Shown here: positions 1-8,093 of the stretch, in pieces | Position numbering within the stretch: the stretch's first letter is position 1 | Layout of the letters: each line of letters begins with the position of its first letter | Source: CAZWRK01 sp964635875 | GTDB lineage: Bacteria > Pseudomonadota > Gammaproteobacteria > Burkholderiales > Aquaspirillaceae | Reading direction: 5' to 3' | Length of the DNA: 16,757 nucleotides | Assembly: GCA_964635875.1 (NCBI GenBank) | Contig: CAZWRK010000093.1 | Location: forward strand, 1-16,757 | Made by a program: the position numbers and the translations under genes | Notes under the pieces: generated by a model | Database searches by the model: none | Told to the model about the DNA's origin: nothing | What the model saw: the letters and a program-made list of their open reading frames with translations, nothing else

Positions 1-818
1 GCTGGGCAGGTGGTTTGGCGGCGTGGTGGGCCAAGGTGCCGCTGGTGCGCACTCGCCACTTAAATCTGCCCTTGCACCGCAGCTGGCATAACTTTGTGCA
101 CCGCCTCCCTGCGGCGATCGTGACCTGCGGTGAAACCATGCGCGCCGGTCTAATCGACCAAGGCTTTGCCGCCAACGAACTCGTGAATATTCCAACCGGC
201 ATTGATTTTTCAGCCTTTGTACCGGTGCGCGACCGCGCCGCCGTGCGCGCCGAATTGGGCGTAGACGATGACACGCCAGTGATTTTAATGGTCGGGGTGA
301 TTCGGGCAGTGAAGCGCCACGCGCTGGCCCTCGAAGCCTTTGCCCGTGTGCGCAAACACTATCCCAAAGCGGTCTTGGTGTTGGCCGGTGCGGGGCCGAT
401 GCGCGGCGATATGGAAGCCCTCGCCAAGCAGCTTGGCTGTGCCGACGCGGTGCGGTTTTTAGGCCATCGCGACGACGTGCCCGACTGGATGGGCGCGGCC
501 GATATCGCCTTGCTCACCTCGCGTTCGGAAGGCGTCCCGCAGGCGGTAACACAGGGCTTAGGCTTGGCCCTGCCGACGGTCGCGACAGCGGTCGGCGGCG
601 TACCCGAGTTAATCGAACACGAAGTCACCGGCCTGCTCGCTGAATCCGAAAACATCGACTCGATCACAGAACAACTGTTGCGCTTACTCGAAGATCGCGC
701 TTGGGCGCAACGCCTCGGCCGCGCCGGTCAAGCGCATGTGTTGGCCGAATTTAGCTTGGCGGCGATGCTGGATAAAACCGAAGCGCTGTACGCGACGATT
801 TTAGCGAGGCAGCCATGA
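1..818 (+). CDS. Glycosyltransferase family 4 (group 1), 5'-truncated by the window edge
   Basis: Retaining GT-B glycosyltransferase that probably adds one sugar from a nucleotide-sugar donor during LPS core or O-chain assembly, on the cytoplasmic side of the inner membrane. The frame is open from base 3 (Trp-Ala-Gly-Gly before the TTG at 15), so the true start lies upstream. About 90-100 N-terminal residues of the acceptor domain are missing compared with usual GT4 length. The visible part has the linker (IPTGID, codons near 190-207), the donor-domain start (VILMVGVIRAVKRH) and the C-terminal nucleotide-sugar site SEGVPQAVTQ. The usual E-x7-E motif here reads Glu (528-530) to Gln (552-554). 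The stop overlaps the deacetylase start as ATGA. The class is secure; sugar and linkage cannot be read. Confidence 0.9.
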   Translation, partial: WAGGLAAWWAKVPLVRTRHLNLPLHRSWHNFVHRLPAAIVTCGETMRAGLIDQGFAANELVNIPTGIDFSAFVPVRDRAAVRAELGVDDDTPVILMVGVIRAVKRHALALEAFARVRKHYPKAVLVLAGAGPMRGDMEALAKQLGCADAVRFLGHRDDVPDWMGAADIALLTSRSEGVPQAVTQGLGLALPTVATAVGGVPELIEHEVTGLLAESENIDSITEQLLRLLEDRAWAQRLGRAGQAHVLAEFSLAAMLDKTEALYATILARQP

Positions 819-1630
819 GCGCAAAGGCATTGCCGGTCTTGATGTATCACCACGTCAGCCCTGCCGCGGGCTTGGTCACGGTATCGCCCGAAACTTTCGC
901 GGCACAGATGCGCGGTTTGGCCGAGCGCGGCTGGCGCGGCGTCGGTCTGGCCGATTTAGCGCGCTTTATGGCGGGCGAACCGTTACCCGAGCGTTCGGTG
1001 GTGATTAGTTTTGATGATGGCTATCTCGACAACTGGCAATACGCCCATCCGATTTTGCAAGAAACCGGTTTGCTTGCGTGCATGTTTGTGGTCACCGATT
1101 GGCTGGGAAACGGTGCCGCACGTCCCGCACAGGGCGCGGCCAGCGGCTTCAATCACAAAGCCTGTATGCAAGCGGTGCAAGACGGTCGTCATGATGACGT
1201 GATGATGCGCTGGGCCGAAGTCGAAGCTGCCCAAGCCGCGGGCACGTTTGAATTTCATAGCCACACCCACACCCACACCCGCTGGGATCGGGCTTGCCCA
1301 TCTCCGCACGAAAAACGCGACCGATTGGCCGAAGATTTAGCCCGGTCACGCGCGGCATTGACCGCGCAACTCGGATCGGTGTCCGATCATCTGTGCTGGC
1401 CGCAAGGCTATTTTGATGCCGACTATATCGAAGTCGCACAGGCGGCCGGTTTTCGGTACTTGCACACCACGCAGGCGGGTACGGTCGAAAGCGGTGGTGA
1501 TCCGCTGCGGATTCCGCGCATTGTCACCAAAGACCGTGCGGGCAGCTGGCTGAACCAACGGTTGCGGGTGTATCAGTCGCCGTTATTAGCGCGTGGCTAT
1601 GGGTGGCTGAAGGGGCTGCGATGGGCTTGA
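815..1630 (+). CDS. Polysaccharide deacetylase, NodB-homology (CE4-like)
   Basis: Predicted metal-dependent deacetylase acting on an acylated sugar in the polysaccharide made by this cluster. The 271-residue protein starts with PVLMYHHVSP. NodB motif 1 is SFDDGYLD (residues 65-72, with catalytic-base Asp67 and metal Asp68). Motif 2 is the His-rich HSHTHTHTRW (148-157), supplying the metal histidines. A motif-3-like CWPQGYF lies at 194-200. No signal peptide is visible, so a cytoplasmic site on a nucleotide- or lipid-linked intermediate is more likely than the periplasm; this is inference. The ATG overlaps the previous stop (ATGA), and the 3' end overlaps the next gene by 10 bases. Proteins of this type are common beside GT9 genes in LPS clusters. 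The exact substrate is unknown. Confidence 0.88.
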   Translation: MSAKALPVLMYHHVSPAAGLVTVSPETFAAQMRGLAERGWRGVGLADLARFMAGEPLPERSVVISFDDGYLDNWQYAHPILQETGLLACMFVVTDWLGNGAARPAQGAASGFNHKACMQAVQDGRHDDVMMRWAEVEAAQAAGTFEFHSHTHTHTRWDRACPSPHEKRDRLAEDLARSRAALTAQLGSVSDHLCWPQGYFDADYIEVAQAAGFRYLHTTQAGTVESGGDPLRIPRIVTKDRAGSWLNQRLRVYQSPLLARGYGWLKGLRWA

Positions 1631-3039
1631 AACTGCGTGAACGCCTCCTCAGCGGGCTCTTGCACGTCCTATATCATTTCGACCGCCGCACCGCCGATCC
1701 CCAAGAATTAGGCACCGCCAAAATCGAACGCATTCTGGTGATGTCGAATACCGCGATTGGCGATTCGGTGATGTCGCTACCGGCCTTGCGCCGCCTGCGT
1801 GAAGCCTATCCGTGGGCGCAAATAGTGTGGATGGTGCATCCGGCCTATGCCGGTTTGTTTCAAGGCGTGCGCGAAGTCGATGCGATTTGGCCGTATGCCG
1901 GACGCTGGTCGGGCTGGATGCGCATGGTGCGCCAAGCCCGCGCGCAGCGTTTTGACTTGGTGTGCATTCTCCACAGCAACGAACCGCAAGCGACCCCGCT
2001 CGCCTATCTCAGCGGCGCGCGCTGGCGCTTTAAGCTGCCCAACACTAGCCGTTTCCGCTTTTTGCTATCCAACCCTGCGCCAGTGCGCGACTGGGACGAT
2101 TTTGAGCATGGCGTCGATCAGCGCATGGCGGTGGTTGAACTGGCGATACCGCCCGCGCCCAACTTCAGCAATCGACCCGTGACCGCGTCATCCATGCCGC
2201 TGCTTGCGCCACCGGTACCGCTCCCGCCTGAGTTTGCGGCGCGATTGGGCGCACATCCGGTGGTTGGGTTTCAGCTCGGCGCTTCGACCGTGAGTCGGCG
2301 CTGGCCGGTGAGTCGGTTTGTCGCCTTGGCGTTGCGCCTGCTCAAAGCATGGCCGACGGTACGAATTGTTGTAACCGGCTCGCCTGCCGAGGCGCATTTA
2401 GCCGCCGACTTAGTCGCCGGTGTCACGGCAGCGGGGGGCGATGTATCGCGGGTGATCGTGTCGGCAGGTGCATTACCGTTGGCCGCCTTACCCGCCTTAT
2501 TGCAACGGATGGTATTTTTAGTCACGCCCGATACCGGTGTGATGCATTTGGCCGTCGCGGTCAAAACGCCGGTTTTAGCCTTGTTTGCGGTATCGGACTG
2601 GCGGCGTAGCGGGCCGATGTCCGATCTCGAACAGCATCGCATCATCCAAAAATGGCGCACCTGCACGCCATGTCTATCGAAACGCTGCCCACATCCCGAA
2701 CCGATGTGCATGGATTTGATCAGTGTCGATGAAGTCGCCACCGCTGCCCAGCAACTGTGGGCCGCAGCCGATCTCGGTGCAAACGGCACCCGCGCCATCG
2801 ACGAGGCCATATGCACAACCGCCGATGCAGCCCTGCGCGATGAAGCCTGTCACGGCAGCGCACCAGACGCGCCCTCTCATGGATGTGACGCCCCCCATCG
2901 TTACGATGCACACCACGCGCACAGCCCCCACCATAATGATGCGCGCCACACCCAAGGCGGCGATCACCCCGCGCACTGCGACTCGGACCATGACTCCGGC
3001 TCTGATAGCGGCGGCGATTCGGGCGGGGGCGGCGATTGA
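1621..3039 (+). CDS. GT9 (heptosyltransferase-like) glycosyltransferase with a His/Asp/Gly-rich C-terminal tail
   Basis: Inverting GT-B transferase of the ADP-heptose:LPS heptosyltransferase family. I chose ATG 1621 over GTG 1603 because AAGGGG lies five bases upstream. The protein has 472 residues, against about 340-390 for the family. The N-domain has MSNTAIGDSVMSLPAL (41-56, with family-conserved Asp48). The donor domain has FQLGASTVSRRWP (217-229) and VTPDTGVMHLA (301-311). A Cys-rich segment with Cys348, 351, 356 and 363 follows, as in other GT9 proteins. The catalytic fold ends near residue 382. Residues 385-472 are extra: low-complexity, with twelve His, four Cys, many Asp and a Gly/Ser/Asp end. 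The stop overlaps the next ATG as TGATG, so the tail frame looks genuinely translated. Whether the sugar is heptose is not shown. Confidence 0.88.
   Translation: MGLKLRERLLSGLLHVLYHFDRRTADPQELGTAKIERILVMSNTAIGDSVMSLPALRRLREAYPWAQIVWMVHPAYAGLFQGVREVDAIWPYAGRWSGWMRMVRQARAQRFDLVCILHSNEPQATPLAYLSGARWRFKLPNTSRFRFLLSNPAPVRDWDDFEHGVDQRMAVVELAIPPAPNFSNRPVTASSMPLLAPPVPLPPEFAARLGAHPVVGFQLGASTVSRRWPVSRFVALALRLLKAWPTVRIVVTGSPAEAHLAADLVAGVTAAGGDVSRVIVSAGALPLAALPALLQRMVFLVTPDTGVMHLAVAVKTPVLALFAVSDWRRSGPMSDLEQHRIIQKWRTCTPCLSKRCPHPEPMCMDLISVDEVATAAQQLWAAADLGANGTRAIDEAICTTADAALRDEACHGSAPDAPSHGCDAPHRYDAHHAHSPHHNDARHTQGGDHPAHCDSDHDSGSDSGGDSGGGGD
2773..3036 (+). other. Low-complexity His/Asp/Cys/Gly-rich tail segment of the GT9 protein
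   Basis: Codons 385-472 of the GT9 gene extend past the family's usual end. Twelve histidines lie between residues 411 and 457, with clusters such as DAHHAHSPHHND (429-440). The segment ends in Ser/Gly/Asp repeats (455-472). Third codon positions stay G/C-rich, as in the neighbours, and the frame closes exactly on the next start codon. His/Asp/Cys-rich tails bind Ni, Zn or Co in proteins such as HypB or UreE; a metal role here is only an analogy. Confidence 0.6.
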
Positions 3040-4238
3040 TGAAAGTATTGCTTCTCGACACTGGCAAAGAATGGGGCGGTGGTACCAATAGTCTGTTGGC
3101 TTTATTGCGTGGTTTAGATCGGTCGCGCTTCGATGTGACCTGCGTGTTTTACACTGAATATGCCGGACTGCGGGCCGCGCTTGATGCGCTGAACATTCCG
3201 TTGTGGATCGTGCCGCAGCGCCGCCAACCGCTGTGGGCCAAACTCAGCAAAGAACTCGCGCGTGGGGTGCTACATAGCTGGCCGACCCCGCGCGCCGCCG
3301 CTGTCGCAGCCATCGAACGCCGTTGGCGGCAAGTGCCTGCGGCGCGGGCGCTCGCGGCGATGCTGGCCGATTTTGATGTGCTGTACATGAACAATCAGCC
3401 GGAATCCAACCTCGAGGGTTATTGGGCGGCGCAGTGGGCGGGAGTCCCAGTGGTGCAGCATTGCCGCACCCGCCCGACGCTATCTGCAGCCGCGGTCGCC
3501 GCCGCGAATCAGGCCGCACAAGTGATTGCGGTGTCGCCCAGCGTCGCGCAACACCTGCAGCACTGCGGCGTGGCTGCCGAGCACATCACCGTCGTGCTGA
3601 ATGGAATCGACCTCGATACGCCGATTCCCGACCGCACGGCTGCCCGCGCCGCATTGGGAATTGCAGCCGCTGCGCTGATTACGGTGGTCGTCGCTTCGCT
3701 GTTGCCGCGTAAAGGGGTCGCCGATGTGATTCGCGCCCTGCCGGAGGTTCCCGAAACCTTGCTGTATGTGGTCGGCGAAGGGCCGGAACGCACCGCATTG
3801 CACGATTTGGCGCACAGCTTGGGGGTGTCAGAGCGGGTGGTTTTTGTCGGCTTTTCGACGCAAGTATTGCAATGGATGGCGGCGGCGGATGTGGTGGCCT
3901 TAGCCAGCGAAAGCGAAGGCCTGCCACGGGTGCTGCTAGAGGCGATGTTATGCGGGCGGCCAGTGGTGGCGTCCAAGGTTTCGGGTTCGCAAGATGTGGT
4001 TGAGGCCGAGCGCACCGGTTATCTGTTTCCCTATGGCGATGTCAACGCATTGGCAGCGGCATGGCGACACCTCGCAACACATGCCGAACTTCGCGCCCAA
4101 ATGGGGCAAGCCGGACAAGCACGCGTGCGCGCGCAATTTGGCCTGACCTCGTATATCGAGGGCGTGCAAACCGTGTTAAGCACCGCAGGTCGCCGAGGAG
4201 GCTCGCCCGACGGGCCGCACTCAGCGTGGAATGAATAA
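3039..4238 (+). CDS. Glycosyltransferase family 4
   Basis: GT-B retaining glycosyltransferase of 399 residues, probably part of LPS core or O-antigen assembly at the cytoplasmic membrane face. The N-terminus KVLLLDTGKEWGGGTNSLL (2-20) has the Gly-rich acceptor-domain loop. VVLNGIDLDTP (186-196) is the interdomain linker. LLPRKGVADVI (221-231) starts the donor domain. The E-x7-E motif is intact, with Glu293 and Glu301 in SEGLPRVLLEAM. The ATG at 3039 overlaps the preceding TGA (TGATG); the in-frame TTG at 3036 is less likely. The last 18 or so residues, rich in Gly, Arg and Ser, look disordered. The stop is followed at once by AAGGA, which serves the next gene. Confidence 0.92.
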   Translation: MKVLLLDTGKEWGGGTNSLLALLRGLDRSRFDVTCVFYTEYAGLRAALDALNIPLWIVPQRRQPLWAKLSKELARGVLHSWPTPRAAAVAAIERRWRQVPAARALAAMLADFDVLYMNNQPESNLEGYWAAQWAGVPVVQHCRTRPTLSAAAVAAANQAAQVIAVSPSVAQHLQHCGVAAEHITVVLNGIDLDTPIPDRTAARAALGIAAAALITVVVASLLPRKGVADVIRALPEVPETLLYVVGEGPERTALHDLAHSLGVSERVVFVGFSTQVLQWMAAADVVALASESEGLPRVLLEAMLCGRPVVASKVSGSQDVVEAERTGYLFPYGDVNALAAAWRHLATHAELRAQMGQAGQARVRAQFGLTSYIEGVQTVLSTAGRRGGSPDGPHSAWNE

Positions 4239-4247
4239 GGACAATGG

Positions 4248-5348
4248 ATGATTTATCTCTGGATCACATGGCTATTTTGGCCATTTTTTAAACGCCGTAT
4301 CCGACCAGAAGTTGCAGACTGGCGGCATGTCGCCTTGGTGCAAACCGCGAAAATCGGCGACATGGTGTGCACCCTGCCTTTGATTGAAGCCTTGAGCGCA
4401 CATGGCACGGCCTTGGATGTGTATCACGCGCCATTAACCACCGGTTTATTGGCGCATGATCCGCGCATCAATCGGCGCTTTGCGCTGACACCGCAGGCAT
4501 GGCGCGGCTGGGCCGGAAAATGGGCGCTGGCGCAGCAATTACGCGCCGCACGTTACGATGCGATTGTGTTAGCGAGCATCAACTTGCCGTGGATTCTAAT
4601 CGCCGCATGGGCAGGGATTCCGGTGCGGATGGCGGTGTCGCCCGATGCCCCGAGCCGGTCGATGGAATGGGCGCGGACATGGCTAACGCATGACCTTCCG
4701 CATCAGCGCCATCAGCTGATTCTCGACGAATGGCGGCTGTTGCTGCACACCGTCGGGCGCACACTGCCACACACCAAAGAAGTCCATTGCTCGCCGAGTA
4801 TGAGCGTCGCAGCGTTGGTCTCCAGCCAGCTGGGGGCAACGCGGGCGGTGGGCTTGGGCATCAGCGCAGGCAATACGCTCAAAGCCTTGGATATCCGCAC
4901 ACTGATTGAAGTCGTCAATGGACTGATCGCGGGCGGCGTCGAACGCGTGGTGCTGGTCGGCACGGCGGCCGATCAACCGATTGCTGCGCAGATTTTGGCC
5001 GGAACGCAGACCCCCGAACGGGTTTGGAATAGCTGCGGGCAGTTTGATTTAGACGAAATCGGCGAGTTGCTGCGCAGCTTGGCGCTCTACGTTGGCGTGG
5101 ATTCAGGCATGACCTATTTGGCAGATGCACTGGGGGTGCCGGTGGTGTCTGTGGTCGGCCCGACCGAGCCGCGCGAGCAACGGCCTTTAGATCGGCGGGC
5201 GCGGTTTGTGATCGAAAATTTGTCGTGCTATCCCTGTGCATTTGTTCATCACACCCCGCATCACTGCCACCGTGGTGATCGAGCCTGCATTACGCGCGTG
5301 AGTGCCGCACGCATTGTCGAACAAAGTTTAGAAGGGTGGCGGGAATGA
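4248..5348 (+). CDS. GT9 (heptosyltransferase-like) glycosyltransferase
   Basis: Second GT9 enzyme of the cluster, 366 residues, the normal family length. It opens with a short hydrophobic/basic stretch (MIYLWITWLFWPFFKRR) that may touch the membrane. The family signature VQTAKIGDMVCTLPLIEAL (31-49, Asp38) follows. The C-domain has VGVDSGMTYLADALGVPVV and then VVGPTEPREQRP, typical of the ADP-sugar-binding half. The tail Cys/His segment (SCYPCAFVHHTPHHCHRGD) is also family-like. AAGGA at 4237-4241 supports ATG 4248; the ATG at 4244 is out of frame. The stop overlaps the ligase start (ATGA). It probably adds a heptose or related sugar to the inner core, but donor and acceptor cannot be read. 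Confidence 0.9.
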   Translation: MIYLWITWLFWPFFKRRIRPEVADWRHVALVQTAKIGDMVCTLPLIEALSAHGTALDVYHAPLTTGLLAHDPRINRRFALTPQAWRGWAGKWALAQQLRAARYDAIVLASINLPWILIAAWAGIPVRMAVSPDAPSRSMEWARTWLTHDLPHQRHQLILDEWRLLLHTVGRTLPHTKEVHCSPSMSVAALVSSQLGATRAVGLGISAGNTLKALDIRTLIEVVNGLIAGGVERVVLVGTAADQPIAAQILAGTQTPERVWNSCGQFDLDEIGELLRSLALYVGVDSGMTYLADALGVPVVSVVGPTEPREQRPLDRRARFVIENLSCYPCAFVHHTPHHCHRGDRACITRVSAARIVEQSLEGWRE

Positions 5349-6697
5349 GTGTGTTCTTGGTGCGGGGCCGATTGCCGCATGTCTTGGCGTGGAGCTTGGG
5401 TCTGCTATTGCTACTGTGGTTTTGGCCGCACACCAGCGGCCTGCGCTATAGCCTGATTGTGTTGCTGCTTGGCGGCGCATTGTCGGTGAGCAGCGGGGTG
5501 CGCTGGCAAGTCTGGGAAGTGCTGCAATCGGGGCCGGTGCGGGTGCTGTGGGGACTCAGCGCATGGTTGGTGATTCAGGCGCTTTTTTGGGCATGGTTTC
5601 CAACCGAAACGTGGCAAGAGCTGCAAGGGCAATGGCTCAAAAGCATCGTCATTTTGATCACCGGCGTTGCGATTGCGACCGCACTGAATCTCCACCATCG
5701 CCGCCATTATTTAGCCCTGCAAGTGGTTTATCTCAGCCTCACCTTGGTGCTGTTGTTACAACTGGGCGGCTATGCGGTCACATGGATCACGACCGGTCAA
5801 TCGCCTTTGAGTACGGTCGGGCTATTTGGCTTTAAAACCGAAATTTCGTATTTGGCGAATATTTTGTTTGGCATCACGCTGGCCGAAGGCTTTGCCCGCC
5901 TGCTGCAAACCCGCCCGACGCTGAATGTCCCCTTGGCAGGGCTGTGGCTGTCGGGACTGGTCGCGGTGGCGGTCACGGTGTGCTCGGGGGCGCGCAACGG
6001 CATGATCGGCATGGCGGCGCTGTTTGTTTCCACCGCATTGTTAGCGCATTTTTTAGCGCCGCGCGCCGCGCGCCAGCAAAGTGGGCTGTTACGCTATTGG
6101 CCTGCCTTGGCTTTGATCGCGGTGGTCGCAGTTGGCATTGCATCGTGGAAGCTGGATTCACGCTGGCAACGTCTGAGCGAAACCGTGCCGATTGCCATGC
6201 ATACCGCCGATCATCCGAGCTGGTTAGACCCGACGCGCTACCCGTGGCCGACCCTCAAAGATGGGCAAACAGTCGAGATTTCGGCCTATGAGCGGATCGC
6301 GTTTCTGACCGAAGGCCTGCGCGCCAGCGCCGATTTGCCGTGGGGATTGGGCTTTACCCGCAAGGCGTTTTCTCATGCGATGGAAGCGCGCTTTGGTCTG
6401 CCTTCGCGCCACGCGCATAGCGGCATGGTCGAATGGCTGCTCGCGATGGGTTGGGTCGGAATGTTGGCGTGGATGGTGTTTTTGATGTGGATTTTAAAAC
6501 GGGCTTTGGCGCATTTTTTTCGAGAGCGGAGCGCGTTAGGTTTGGTGGTGGCGTTTATGATTAGCGGCTTTGCCAGCCGAATGTTGATTGAAAATATTAC
6601 GCGTGATTTGACCTTGGAGCTGTTTATGTTGTTGACCGGCATTTTGTTGGCGACTTTGCATAAAGAGGCGCAACACAGCCTGTCAGGGCTTCGATAG
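5345..6697 (+). CDS. waaL: O-antigen ligase family (WaaL/Wzy_C-type) membrane protein
   Basis: Polytopic inner-membrane protein of 450 residues. Hydrophobic segments lie near 12-28, 35-50, 68-86, 98-114, 125-148, 196-214, 220-238, 252-268, 367-384, 398-414 and 424-437. A large periplasmic-type loop (about 270-365) ends in RHAHSGMVEWLLAMG (355-369). The loop His358 and the Arg217 in CSGARNGM correspond in placement to the Arg and His known to be needed in WaaL. WaaL joins undecaprenyl-linked polysaccharide to lipid A-core in the periplasm. The start ATG 5345 overlaps the previous stop; GTG 5336 is less likely. Its place among core glycosyltransferases supports ligase over polymerase (Wzy), but sequence alone does not exclude a polymerase or protein O-oligosaccharyltransferase. 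Confidence 0.82.
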   Translation: MSVFLVRGRLPHVLAWSLGLLLLLWFWPHTSGLRYSLIVLLLGGALSVSSGVRWQVWEVLQSGPVRVLWGLSAWLVIQALFWAWFPTETWQELQGQWLKSIVILITGVAIATALNLHHRRHYLALQVVYLSLTLVLLLQLGGYAVTWITTGQSPLSTVGLFGFKTEISYLANILFGITLAEGFARLLQTRPTLNVPLAGLWLSGLVAVAVTVCSGARNGMIGMAALFVSTALLAHFLAPRAARQQSGLLRYWPALALIAVVAVGIASWKLDSRWQRLSETVPIAMHTADHPSWLDPTRYPWPTLKDGQTVEISAYERIAFLTEGLRASADLPWGLGFTRKAFSHAMEARFGLPSRHAHSGMVEWLLAMGWVGMLAWMVFLMWILKRALAHFFRERSALGLVVAFMISGFASRMLIENITRDLTLELFMLLTGILLATLHKEAQHSLSGLR

Positions 6698-6711
6698 TAA
6701 GGATATAGAGC

Positions 6712-8004
6712 ATGATGAATACGCATTCCCGCCGCATTTCGGTGATTGGTTTAGGTTATGTCGGGCTACCGGTGGCGGTGGCATTTGGTCGCCATTCGCC
6801 AGTGATTGGCTTTGATATCAACGCGCAACGCATTGCCGAATTGCAAGCGGGCCATGACCGCACCGGTGAAGTGGATGCGCCCGATCTTGCCGCCAGCGAG
6901 ATGATTTTTACCGATGATTTTGCGGTGTTGGCGCAGGCTGATTTTCATATTGTCGCGGTGCCGACGCCGGTCGATGACGCGCACCAGCCCGATTTGACAC
7001 CGGTCGAAAAAGCCTCGGAATCGGTCGGCCGCGCCCTGAAAAAAGGCGATATCGTCGTCTACGAATCGACGGTGTATCCCGGCGTGACCGAAGAAATCTG
7101 CGTGCCGATTTTGGAGCGCGTGTCCGGTCTGCGCTGCGGCGAAGATTTCACCGTCGGCTATAGCCCCGAGCGGATTAACCCCGGCGACCGCGAACACACC
7201 TTTACCAAGATCCGCAAAGTGGTGTCCGGCCAAGATGCCGCAACGCTTGAAATTGTCGCGGCGGTGTATGGCTCGGTGGTCGAAGCAGGCGTGTTTAAAG
7301 CCGCCAGTATTCAAGTGGCCGAAGCTGCAAAAGTCATCGAAAACACCCAGCGCGATTTAAATATCGCCCTAATGAACGAGCTGGCGCTGCTGTTTGAAAA
7401 AATGGGCATCGACACTTTAGACGTGCTCGAAGCCGCCGGCACGAAGTGGAATTTCTTGCCGTTTAAGCCCGGTTTAGTCGGCGGGCATTGCATTGGGGTC
7501 GATCCGTATTATTTGACCCACAAAGCCGAAAAACTCGGCTACAGCCCGCAAGTGATTTTGGCCGGACGGCGCATTAACGACGGCATGGGGCGCTTTATTG
7601 CGCAACGTGCCATCAAAGAAATGATTCATGCCGGTGTGAATATCTTGGGCAGCACGGTGACGGTCTTGGGTCTGACCTTTAAAGAAAATTGCCCCGATTT
7701 GCGCAACTCGCGGGTAATTGACGTGATTCGCGAGCTGCAAGAATTCGGTATTCAAGTCCAAGTCTGCGATCCGCAAGCCGACGCGACCGAAGCGCACGAG
7801 GAATACGGCGTCACACTCACGCCATTTGATGCCCTGCAAGCCGCCGACGCGGTGATTGCCACGGTGGCGCATCGTGAATTTGCCGATTTGGACATTCCAG
7901 CCTATCTCGCTTTGATGAAATCCACGCCGGTCTTAATTGACGTTAAAGGGGTGATTGACCGCGATGCAGCTTTGGCTGCGGGCGTGCGTTTCTGGCGTTT
8001 GTAA
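6712..8004 (+). CDS. tviB: UDP-N-acetylhexosamine 6-dehydrogenase, TviB/WbpO-type
   Basis: NAD-dependent nucleotide-sugar dehydrogenase that oxidises C6 of a UDP-HexNAc (UDP-GlcNAc or UDP-GalNAc) to the uronic acid in two steps, in the cytoplasm. The 430 residues match family length. The Rossmann motif VIGLGYVGLP is at 11-20. VPTPVDDAHQPDL (83-95) and YESTVYPGVTEE (117-128) follow. The catalytic Cys260 is in GLVGGHCIGVDPYYL (254-268), and LTFKENCPDLRNSRV (321-335) is in the C-domain. The motif pattern is that of the Vi-antigen TviB branch, not UDP-glucose dehydrogenase. AAGGA at 6699-6703 is well spaced for ATG 6712; ATG 6715 is also possible. With the epimerase downstream it should yield UDP-GalNAcA for the polymer or core. 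Confidence 0.93.
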   Translation: MMNTHSRRISVIGLGYVGLPVAVAFGRHSPVIGFDINAQRIAELQAGHDRTGEVDAPDLAASEMIFTDDFAVLAQADFHIVAVPTPVDDAHQPDLTPVEKASESVGRALKKGDIVVYESTVYPGVTEEICVPILERVSGLRCGEDFTVGYSPERINPGDREHTFTKIRKVVSGQDAATLEIVAAVYGSVVEAGVFKAASIQVAEAAKVIENTQRDLNIALMNELALLFEKMGIDTLDVLEAAGTKWNFLPFKPGLVGGHCIGVDPYYLTHKAEKLGYSPQVILAGRRINDGMGRFIAQRAIKEMIHAGVNILGSTVTVLGLTFKENCPDLRNSRVIDVIRELQEFGIQVQVCDPQADATEAHEEYGVTLTPFDALQAADAVIATVAHREFADLDIPAYLALMKSTPVLIDVKGVIDRDAALAAGVRFWRL

Positions 8005-8022
8005 GCGCTGTCCCCTTTGCGC

Positions 8023-8051
8023 CGCCCCGCCGCAATCGACACAGCGGGGCG
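8023..8051 (+). terminator. Possible weak hairpin/attenuator between tviB and tviC
   Basis: CGCCCCGC (8023-8030) and GCGGGGCG (8044-8051) form a perfect 8-bp GC stem with a 13-base loop. It is followed after three bases by only four Ts (8055-8058), so it may be a leaky terminator or mRNA-stabilising stem inside the operon. This 89-base spacer is the largest gap in the cluster. Confidence 0.3.
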
Positions 8052-8093
8052 CGCTTTTCTCCTCCGCCCTCTTTTCGCCTAGACAGAATATTC

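Noticed and set aside
2674..2991. Hydrophobic 105-residue minus-strand frame opposite the GT9 tail
   Set aside because: Antisense of His and Asp codons reads as Val, Met and Ile, so the hydrophobicity is a mirror of the tail. It has no ribosome site and opposes the operon.
2723..3091. Alternative + strand frame through the GT9 tail, suggesting a frameshift
   Set aside because: It runs past the next gene's start and resembles no GT9 ending. The third frame would end at 2843 in an Arg-rich stretch. The annotated frame ends exactly in a TGATG overlap.
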